From CAZRXG01 sp964603985 (lineage in GTDB: Bacteria; Chloroflexota; Anaerolineae; Aggregatilineales; UBA3940): a stretch of DNA of 16,595 bases. The DNA lies in the NCBI GenBank assembly GCA_964603985.1, contig CAZRXG010000063.1, forward strand, positions 1 through 16,595, given 5' to 3'. The notes beneath the pieces are model-generated. The model had not been told where the DNA came from, did not search any database, and saw only the letters and a list, made by a program, of their open reading frames with translations. Shown one piece after another: positions 1 to 5,683 of the stretch (its first letter is position 1; every line of letters starts with the position of its first letter). A program made the translations under genes and the position numbers.

Positions 1-2
1 CC

Positions 3-62
3 CGCCGACCTCTGGTCGGCGACCCCTCTCCCGGACGCGCTCTCCGAGCGCTGGGAGAGGGG
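3..62. repeat. Double-hairpin palindromic repeat downstream of mutY
   Basis: Two perfect inverted repeats lie back to back. Bases 3-10 pair with 14-21 (8 bp, 3-base loop), and 23-32 pair with 53-62 (10 bp). Inside the second loop, 37-41 pair with 47-51. No T-run follows on either strand, so this is not a standard rho-independent terminator, although it could still slow polymerase or protect the mutY mRNA 3' end. It looks like a REP-type dispersed intergenic repeat. The window starts inside or next to it, so the left border is unknown. Confidence 0.6.
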
Positions 63-94
63 AGGTCGCCCGGTTGGAGGCGCGCGGACACCGC

Positions 95-1195
95 CTACCC
101 GCCCAGATCCATTGCCAGTTGGCCGCCGCCCTCGCGCAGCGCCGCGATAATCTTTTGATCCGTCACCGGGAGGGCGTACCGCGCCAGCTCGTCCGGCGTC
201 ACCCAGGCCCAGTCGGCGCACTCGATGGCCTGCGGCTCGCCGCTCAGGTGCTGGCAGGCGAAGGCGTACAGGGTGATGCGGAGGTGCGTGTAGGCGTGCC
301 GCACGGACGTGATTTGGGGGCCGACGGCGACCTCGATCCCCAGCTCCTCGCGTACCTCGCGGCGCAGGCATTCCGGCAGTGACTCGCCCGGCCTGCGCTT
401 GCCGCCGGGGAACTCCCACAGCCCGCCGAGCATCCCGTCCGGGGGGCGCTGCGCGATCAGAAGCCGCCCGTCTTGCCCCGTGATGACCCCCGCCGTCACG
501 TCGTGGTGCGGCAGCTTCTTTTTGGGCGGCCTGACCGGGCGTGCTTCCTGAACCCCCTCGCGGCGTGCCCGGCAGTGCGCGGCCAGTGGGCAGATAGGAC
601 AGTGCGGTGCGCCGGGGGTGCAGACCCGCCGTCCTAGCTCCATCAGTCCCTCGTTCCAGGGACCGGCCCGGCCAGACGGGAGAATCTGCCCGGCCAGATC
701 CCACAGGTGGCGCCGGGTTGATGTCTGTGTCACATCGGCGGTGATGTCGAACAGGCGCGCCAGCACGCGGGTGACGTTGCCGTCCAGCACTGCCGCGTCG
801 ACGCCGAAGGCCAGGCTGGCGACCGCGCCCGCGGTGTAGTGCCCCACGCCCGGCAGGTTGAGCAGGCCCTCGACGGTAGTGGGGAATTGGCCGCCCAACT
901 CCTCGACAATCATCTGGGCGGCGCGGTGCAGGTTGCGCGCCCGGCTGTAGTAGCCCAGCCCTTCCCACAGCTTGAGCACGTCGCCCAGGGAGGCGGCGGC
1001 CAGCGCCTCGACGGTCGGGAAGCGGGCCAGGAAGCGCTCGTAGTAGGGGATCACCGTCGTGACCTGGGTTTGCTGAAGCATGACCTCCGCCAGCCAGATG
1101 GCGTAGGGATCGGTGCTGCGCCGCCAGGGCAGGTCTTCTTTGTTCGCTTCAAACCACGCGATCAGGGCGTCGTGGAGAGCCTGAAAACCGGTCAT
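95..1195 (-). CDS. mutY: A/G-specific adenine DNA glycosylase MutY with Nudix C-terminal domain
   Basis: MutY removes adenine mispaired with 8-oxoguanine during base-excision repair. The 366-residue product shows the family core: catalytic Glu37 in the LAEVMLQQTQV motif, the helix-hairpin-helix at 114-125 (LPGVGHYTAGAV), catalytic Asp138 in VLDGNV, and the 4Fe-4S loop Cys192-x6-Cys199-x2-Cys202-x5-Cys208. Residues about 232-355 form a Nudix-fold domain. Unusually for MutY, the full Nudix box G-x5-E-x7-REV-x-EE-x-G-I is intact at 265-287, so the protein may also hydrolyse an oxidised nucleotide as MutT does (inference). The ATG at 1195 is preferred over an in-frame TTG at 1231, because family homology starts just after it and a -10 box sits 7 bases upstream. 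The gene is divergent from the zinc-ribbon gene. Confidence 0.95.
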   Translation of the reverse strand: MTGFQALHDALIAWFEANKEDLPWRRSTDPYAIWLAEVMLQQTQVTTVIPYYERFLARFPTVEALAAASLGDVLKLWEGLGYYSRARNLHRAAQMIVEELGGQFPTTVEGLLNLPGVGHYTAGAVASLAFGVDAAVLDGNVTRVLARLFDITADVTQTSTRRHLWDLAGQILPSGRAGPWNEGLMELGRRVCTPGAPHCPICPLAAHCRARREGVQEARPVRPPKKKLPHHDVTAGVITGQDGRLLIAQRPPDGMLGGLWEFPGGKRRPGESLPECLRREVREELGIEVAVGPQITSVRHAYTHLRITLYAFACQHLSGEPQAIECADWAWVTPDELARYALPVTDQKIIAALREGGGQLAMDLGG

Positions 1196-1202
1196 GGGGG
1201 TG

Positions 1203-1231
1203 ATGATACCGCGCCGGGGATATAGAACCAA
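1203..1231 (-). promoter_or_regulatory. Promoter of mutY, leaderless geometry
   Basis: On the minus strand, TTGGTT (1226-1231) is followed after 17 bases by TATCAT (1203-1208). Seven bases then separate the -10 box from the mutY ATG, so transcription should begin at or next to the start codon. No Shine-Dalgarno sequence is present. The -35 box matches TTGACA only in its TTG and the -10 box is good. Confidence 0.55.
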
Positions 1232-1249
1232 TTGGCACGTTTGGACGTA

Positions 1250-1279
1250 TTGACTTATGAAGCGCTTCGCCGATAGGCT
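1250..1279 (+). promoter_or_regulatory. Promoter of the zinc-ribbon gene, leaderless geometry
   Basis: TTGACT (1250-1255) is followed after 18 bases by TAGGCT (1274-1279). The ATG at 1287 lies 7 bases beyond the -10 box, and no Shine-Dalgarno site precedes it. The promoter is back to back with that of mutY, with 18 bases between the two -35 boxes. If it is real, the upstream ATG at 1257 would lie inside the promoter and could not be used. Confidence 0.4.
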
Positions 1280-1286
1280 ATTCTGT

Positions 1287-1850
1287 ATGGAGCAACCGGT
1301 AGAACATCACTGCCTGCCGCGCCCGGCACAGCCTTGCCCGCTGTGCGGTGAGATGATCCCGCCGCCGGTCTACTGTGCGATCTGCGGGGCGGACGTATCG
1401 CCGCCGCACGTTTGCCAGCCGCACCCCCTGCCGCACGTCTGCCGTGATCTGCCAGCGCCGGGTCACTGCCTGGCCTGCGGTGAGTCGTTACCGGCCCGCC
1501 GGTTCTGCCCCACCTGCGGGGCGGATATCACCCCCTCTCACAGGTGCAGTGCCGCGCCGCCGACGCACGTCCCGCGCCCTGACCCGATCCACACCTGTCC
1601 GGCGCTTGAGCTGGAGAAGTGTGAGGTGTGCGGGGAATTGATGCCGCCCAGGCGCTACTGCGAGCAGTGCGGGATGGACATCACACCGCCGCACGTTTGC
1701 CAGCCGGAGCAGGAGCCGCACACCTGCCCGCCGGTCGTCACCATGCCGCGCCGCTGCCCGAAGTGTGGGGAACTGATGCCCGCGCCGCAGCACTGTCCGC
1801 AGTGCGGGGCGGACATCACGCCAAAGCACGTGTGCCCGGAAGAGAGTTAG
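1287..1850 (+). CDS. Protein of four tandem Cys/His metal-binding (zinc-ribbon-like) units
   Basis: The function is unknown. The 187-residue protein consists of four units of 37-39 residues at about 7-43, 50-87, 102-138 and 145-183. Every unit follows HxC-x(7-9)-CxxCGE-x7-CxxCGxD-x7-HxC. Each therefore offers two CxxC knuckles and two HxC pairs, enough for two tetrahedral zinc sites (inference). Units 1-2 and 3-4 are each joined by a 6-residue linker, with 14 residues between the pairs. A 21-base identity between 1401-1421 and 1686-1706 supports duplication of a two-unit block. There is no signal peptide or membrane segment, so it should be cytoplasmic. An in-frame ATG at 1257 would add ten residues that lack the repeat pattern. 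The gene ends 15 bases from the convergent phosphoesterase gene. Confidence 0.85.
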   Translation: MEQPVEHHCLPRPAQPCPLCGEMIPPPVYCAICGADVSPPHVCQPHPLPHVCRDLPAPGHCLACGESLPARRFCPTCGADITPSHRCSAAPPTHVPRPDPIHTCPALELEKCEVCGELMPPRRYCEQCGMDITPPHVCQPEQEPHTCPPVVTMPRRCPKCGELMPAPQHCPQCGADITPKHVCPEES

Positions 1851-1865
1851 AGCGCAGAGAGTTCC

Positions 1866-3281
1866 TCACTCCAGTGGGATCGTGGCCTGATCCAGCACCT
1901 CGCCGCCCAGCGCAATCGCCTGGAGATCGATCCGGTCGGCGTATATCTCCAGCAGGACGAAGTGTGTCTGCTTGGCGAAAAATTCGCTCTCAGGCAGGGC
2001 CTCGCCCAGATCGTACAGCGTCAGCGACCCGCCCCCGCTGATGACGTACGTGAGGTCGTTGACCACCAGCCGCTGGTAGTTGTGGTCGTGGCCGGAGAGA
2101 ACCAGTGGGACGTTCGCCGCCTCGAACCCCGGCACCCACGACTTGCGCACCGGGATGCCGTCGTTGGGGTGCAGGCCGCTCGTGTAGGGGGGCACGTGGA
2201 GAACCGGGATCGTGTAGGGGAAACGCTCGTCGGCCAGGCGCTCCGCCAGCCACGCGTTCTGCTCGGCCTGGCCGCCCTGGCCGAAGAAAGCCTGCGTATC
2301 CAGCATGACGAACTGCACCTGCCCGTAGGCGAAGGCGTACCAGCGGTTGTGCCCCCCGTAGTCCGAAGGCTCAAAGCGTGGATCGGTAAACGGTGGGAAG
2401 GCATAGTAGTAGAAAGGCAGGCCCTGCCACTGCGCGGCGGCCTCAACGTCGTGGTTGCCGATGACGGGGTAGACCGGCATCTGGCGCAGCAGCGGTGCGA
2501 GGGGCTTGAACCACTTCAGCGCGTAGGCTTCGAATGGATCGGCGTTCTCGTAGATGCAGTACACCACGTCGCCGGTGTGCAGCACGAAGTTGAGGTCGTG
2601 GGCTGCCATCTCCCCGGCCAGTGTGTACGTCGCCTGATGGCCGAAGCCTGAGTCGCCGATCACACCCACACGCAGTGGATCCTGCCCTGCAGGGGTGCGA
2701 AAGCGGATCGGCCCCCATGCCTCGCCCATGAAGTAGGGCTGCCGGTAGGTAGTGGCGTCGGCCCGTATCGCGATGGTGGCCTGGTAGGTCATGCCCGGCG
2801 TCAGCCCGTCGATCGTGATCTGGTGCCGGACGCCGGTCGGTGGCAGCTCCACCCAGGCCTGGTGGAGTTCCGCCCCGACCGGCCAGTAAAGTAGGACGCC
2901 CTCGGCTGGTGCGCCAAGCTCGAAGAGAAGTGTCGCGCCCGTCCCGGTGACGTGCTGCACCACCAGCGGGAGCCGGTAGGCAACGGCTGCCGGTGCCTCG
3001 TCCAGCATGATCGGCGGCGCGGTCGGCGTGGGGGAGGGGGTGGCCGTAGGCGTTGGACTGGGCGTCGGGCTGGGAGTTGGCGTGGGTGGATCTGTAGGGG
3101 TTACGGGAGAGGAGGTCGGTACCTCGCCGGTTGGAGGCGGTGGAGTGCCTTCGTGCGGAGATGGTGCCATCTCCGCTGCGCTGCACCCCGCCAGCAGAAG
3201 GGTGAGCAGCACCGCGATACAGGTGACCCCGGTGATGGTTGGTAGTCGGAGTGATGGTCTCTTTTGTGGCCGGTTCGGCAT
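1866..3281 (-). CDS. Lipoprotein metallophosphoesterase, purple-acid-phosphatase-like
   Basis: This is a predicted secreted, lipid-anchored phosphoesterase of 471 residues. A signal peptide ends in the lipobox LLAGC (Cys33). A Pro/Thr/Ser-rich linker spans about 41-90, and a fibronectin-III-like N-terminal domain spans about 100-197, as in purple acid phosphatases. The calcineurin-like catalytic domain carries GDSG (209-212), GDVVY (237-241), GNHD (275-278), His362 and GHDH (397-400). These match the Asp, Asp/Tyr, Asn, His and His-x-His ligands of the family's dinuclear metal site. The ATG is preceded by a GAGGT Shine-Dalgarno 5 bases away. The substrate cannot be told from the sequence. The gene is monocistronic and convergent with the zinc-ribbon gene. 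Confidence 0.9.
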   Translation of the reverse strand: MPNRPQKRPSLRLPTITGVTCIAVLLTLLLAGCSAAEMAPSPHEGTPPPPTGEVPTSSPVTPTDPPTPTPSPTPSPTPTATPSPTPTAPPIMLDEAPAAVAYRLPLVVQHVTGTGATLLFELGAPAEGVLLYWPVGAELHQAWVELPPTGVRHQITIDGLTPGMTYQATIAIRADATTYRQPYFMGEAWGPIRFRTPAGQDPLRVGVIGDSGFGHQATYTLAGEMAAHDLNFVLHTGDVVYCIYENADPFEAYALKWFKPLAPLLRQMPVYPVIGNHDVEAAAQWQGLPFYYYAFPPFTDPRFEPSDYGGHNRWYAFAYGQVQFVMLDTQAFFGQGGQAEQNAWLAERLADERFPYTIPVLHVPPYTSGLHPNDGIPVRKSWVPGFEAANVPLVLSGHDHNYQRLVVNDLTYVISGGGSLTLYDLGEALPESEFFAKQTHFVLLEIYADRIDLQAIALGGEVLDQATIPLE

Positions 3282-3543
3282 GGTGAACCTCGTTAGCTGC
3301 GTACCCCGGCTATGGGCGATTTTACCAGAATTACGTTAGAAAAACCCGGCCCGTTGGATTCTCCCCGCCGATTGAGGGACAATACCCTGTGACGGCGGTT
3401 GTTCCCCGGTGAGGACACAGACGACAAAGAGACATGCCCGGCTTTGATTATATGTTCACCCGCCCATTTCGTGGGGAGGGCAATGGCCTTACCCGCATCC
3501 ACGAGCACATCAGCATACAAAGATAAGAGGGGAAAGGAAACAA
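3282..3543. promoter_or_regulatory. Divergent intergenic region between phosphoesterase and DUF1295 genes
   Basis: For the plus-strand gene, TTGGAT (3354-3359) and GACAAT (3378-3383), 18 bases apart, form a weak promoter candidate that would leave a leader of about 150 bases. For the minus-strand gene, a TAAAAT -10-like box lies at 3319-3324 without a convincing -35. I see no stable long hairpin, riboswitch signature or small gene here. Confidence 0.3.
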
Positions 3544-4338
3544 ATGTCCGTCTTTGTGATTTTTGGGATTGGGGCGTTGGTCGTCCTGGCCTGCATGATC
3601 GTCCTCTGGATCATCAGCCTGCTGCTCAAGGACTCCAGCATCGTGGATATCTTCTGGGGGTTGGGGTTCGTGATCCTGGCCGTCACATACTTTATCCTGA
3701 CCGACGGCTTTCTGGCCCGTAAGGTTCTGATCACGGCGCTGGCTGCGATCTGGGGGCTGCGGCTCTCGATCCACATTTTTCTGCGGAACAAGGGCAAGGG
3801 GGAGGATTACCGCTACCAGGAGATGCGTGCCAATTCTGGCCCGAAGTGGTGGTGGTGGAGCTTCTTCCAGGTGTTTATGTTCCAGGGGGTGCTGATGCTC
3901 ATCATCTCGACGCCGCTCCTGGCAGCCCAGTTCAGCCCGACCCCCGCCCGCCTGACCGTCCTGGATGGGCTGGGGGCCGTCGTGTGGGCGATTGGCTTCT
4001 TCTTCGAGGCCGTCGGCGACTGGCAGCTTACCCGCTTCAAGCGTGACCCGGAGAACAAGGGCAAGGTGCTGCGAACCGGCTTGTGGGCCTACACACGCCA
4101 CCCGAACTACTTCGGTGATGCGACCCAGTGGTGGGGGTACTTCCTGATCGCGCTGGCCGCGCGGGGAGGGTTCTGGACGATCTTCAGCCCCATCCTCATG
4201 ACCGTGCTGCTGCTGCGCGTGTCGGGGGTGGCGCTGCTGGAAAGGTCTCTGGCGGAGACCAAACCTCAGTACAGGGATTACATTGAAAGCACCAGTGCCT
4301 TCTTCCCGCTGCCCCCGCGTAAGCGGAGCCAGGGCTAG
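3544..4338 (+). CDS. DUF1295 / steroid 5-alpha-reductase-like integral membrane protein
   Basis: This 264-residue polytopic membrane protein belongs to the DUF1295 group, related to steroid 5-alpha-reductases and isoprenylcysteine methyltransferases. Hydrophobic segments lie at about 4-27, 34-53, 58-80, 108-128, 142-160 and 196-228. The diagnostic motifs are VDIFWGLGF (34-42) and GLWAYTRHPNYFGD (179-192), the latter being the conserved cofactor-binding region of the superfamily. Its substrate is unknown and is probably a lipid. The ATG follows a purine-rich GGGGAAAGGAAA stretch. The next gene begins 45 bases downstream on the same strand with its own Shine-Dalgarno, so the two probably form an operon. 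Confidence 0.85.
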   Translation: MSVFVIFGIGALVVLACMIVLWIISLLLKDSSIVDIFWGLGFVILAVTYFILTDGFLARKVLITALAAIWGLRLSIHIFLRNKGKGEDYRYQEMRANSGPKWWWWSFFQVFMFQGVLMLIISTPLLAAQFSPTPARLTVLDGLGAVVWAIGFFFEAVGDWQLTRFKRDPENKGKVLRTGLWAYTRHPNYFGDATQWWGYFLIALAARGGFWTIFSPILMTVLLLRVSGVALLERSLAETKPQYRDYIESTSAFFPLPPRKRSQG

Positions 4339-4383
4339 GTGCTCTTGGGCAGCACGTAGCCGATCAAAGTGAGGAGATAACCG

Positions 4384-5313
4384 ATGCGTATACTCATTGC
4401 AGGCGGCACCGGGCTGATCGGGCGGCCGCTGAGCAACAGTCTGGCCGCCGATGGGCACGACGTGATCGTGCTCAGCCGCTCGCCTGAGAAGGCGTCCGGG
4501 CTTGGGGCGGGGGTTCGGGTTAAAGGCTGGGATGCGCGCACCGCCGAAGGCTGGGCGCACCTGGCCGATGGGGCCGACGCCATCGTCAACCTGGCCGGGG
4601 AGAGCCTGGCCGGTTCGACGTTCTTTCCCCGGCGCTGGTCAGGTGAGCGCAAACGTCTTATCCTGGACAGCCGCGTCAACGCCGGACAGGCCGTCAACCA
4701 GGCCGTCGAGGCGGCGAGCAGCAAGCCGAAGGTCGTGATTCAGGCTTCGGCCGCCGGTTACTACGGGCAGACCGGCGACGCACATGTGACCGAGAGCAGC
4801 CCGGCGGGCGATAACTTCCAGGCACAGGTGTGCGTTGCGTGGGAGAAGTCAACCGCGCCGGTCGAGGAGATGGGCGTGCGCCGTGCGATCGTCCGTACGG
4901 GCGTGGTGCTCAGCACCGAGGGCGGCGCGTTCCCGCGACTGCTTCTGCCCTTCCGGCTGTTCGCCGGTGGCCCGTTGGGGAATGGAAGACAGTGGATGCC
5001 CTGGATTCACCTTGAGGACGAGGTGTGGGCCATCCGCTTCCTGATCGAGAATGAGCGGGCCAGTGGCCCCTTCAATCTGAATGCGCCCAATCCCGTGACC
5101 AATGCGCAGATGGCGCGGGTGGTCGGGCGCGTGATGGGTCGCCCGTCCTTCGTCCCGGTCCCCGGCTTTGCGCTGCGGCTGGCCTTCGGGGAGGCGGCGA
5201 CGCTGGTGCTGGACGGCTGGCGGGCGCTGCCGGAGCGGTTGGAGGCGCATGGCTTCGAGTTCAGGTTCCCTGACGCGGAGTCCGCCGTGCGCGATCTGCT
5301 CAGAAGCCGGTAG
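4384..5313 (+). CDS. TIGR01777-family NAD(P)-dependent epimerase-like protein
   Basis: This 309-residue cytoplasmic protein has an extended short-chain dehydrogenase fold. The nucleotide-binding glycine motif GGTGLIG is at 7-13, AGESLAG at 71-77, and SAAGYYG with the Tyr of the active-site region at 122-128. A C-terminal DUF1731-type segment spans about 258-306 and is typical of the TIGR01777 (YfcH-like) group. The true substrate of this family is not established. The ATG follows GAGGAG by 7 bases. It lies 45 bases after the DUF1295 gene and probably shares its transcript. Codon use and length look normal. Confidence 0.88.
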   Translation: MRILIAGGTGLIGRPLSNSLAADGHDVIVLSRSPEKASGLGAGVRVKGWDARTAEGWAHLADGADAIVNLAGESLAGSTFFPRRWSGERKRLILDSRVNAGQAVNQAVEAASSKPKVVIQASAAGYYGQTGDAHVTESSPAGDNFQAQVCVAWEKSTAPVEEMGVRRAIVRTGVVLSTEGGAFPRLLLPFRLFAGGPLGNGRQWMPWIHLEDEVWAIRFLIENERASGPFNLNAPNPVTNAQMARVVGRVMGRPSFVPVPGFALRLAFGEAATLVLDGWRALPERLEAHGFEFRFPDAESAVRDLLRSR

Positions 5314-5357
5314 GGGGTGCCTTCTCCGCGTGGCGCATCACGTCGGTTGTAGCCACA

Positions 5358-5406
5358 TAGGGGCGACTTGCAAAGTCGCCCTGGGAGGGTCTGAGATCCT
5401 CCCCTA
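5358..5406. repeat. Palindromic intergenic repeat with two nested hairpins
   Basis: Bases 5361-5369 pair perfectly with 5373-5381 across a 3-base loop (9 bp). Bases 5383-5388 pair with 5398-5403. The outer TAGGGG (5358-5363) is complementary to CCCCTA (5401-5406), so the whole element can fold as a closed three-way structure in one of two registers. No gene or T-run belongs to it. It resembles dispersed REP/MITE-type palindromes and shares its architecture, though not its sequence, with the element at 3-62. Confidence 0.6.
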
Positions 5407-5440
5407 CGATGAACTGCGCAGCTTCTGACGTGATAACTCC

Positions 5441-5484
5441 CGGCAGATCGGGCGGCCCTGCTGCGCGATCGGCTGTTTTTTTCT
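5441..5484 (+). terminator. Rho-independent terminator after the DUF1295-epimerase pair
   Basis: Bases 5441-5450 pair with 5466-5475, with nine of ten positions matched (one G-U and one A-G mismatch) and a 15-base loop. A run of seven T (5476-5482) follows directly. It lies 128 bases after the epimerase stop, beyond the palindromic repeat. Confidence 0.6.
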
Positions 5485-5615
5485 TCCCCGGCGGCACGTG
5501 TCACACAGCGCACATAAAAGCGGTGACATTTCTCACTACCGGCTGTCCCACCCGCCGACCTATACTCGGATCGATCCGCTCGCAGATTGGTAAGAATGGG
5601 CCGTGAACTGCCCGC
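5485..5615. other. Non-coding stretch upstream of the ftcD promoter with small palindromes
   Basis: I see no credible gene here. It holds a perfect 12-base palindrome (5567-5578, CGGATCGATCCG) ending 37 bases before the -35 box, directly preceded by an isolated TATACT (5561-5566). It also holds an inverted TGTCAC/GTGACA pair (5499-5504 and 5523-5528). Either could be an operator for the ftcD promoter, but chance is a fair alternative. Confidence 0.25.
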
Positions 5616-5644
5616 TTGAATGACGATCTGCCCCACGCTATAAT
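5616..5644 (+). promoter_or_regulatory. Strong sigma70-type promoter of ftcD
   Basis: TTGAAT (5616-5621), a 17-base spacer and a consensus TATAAT (5639-5644) give a near-ideal housekeeping promoter. Transcription should start near 5651. The resulting leader of about 33 bases contains AAGGAG (5670-5675), 8 bases before the GTG start at 5684. Confidence 0.85.
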
Positions 5645-5683
5645 TCGCCCGACCTGCTGCCACCGGATTAAGGAGCCGTTCCA

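Noticed and set aside
1196..1231. Extended mutY start at TTG 1231
   Set aside because: The added 12 residues lack family similarity and would span the probable promoter.
3007..3110. Repetitive GT-rich stretch suggesting a tandem repeat or CRISPR-like array
   Set aside because: It encodes the Thr/Pro linker of the phosphoesterase lipoprotein; spacing is irregular and there are no spacers.
3448..4560. 370-residue minus-strand open frame opposite the DUF1295 gene
   Set aside because: Low-complexity Arg/Gln/Pro/His-rich translation without motifs, antisense to a well-supported membrane protein.
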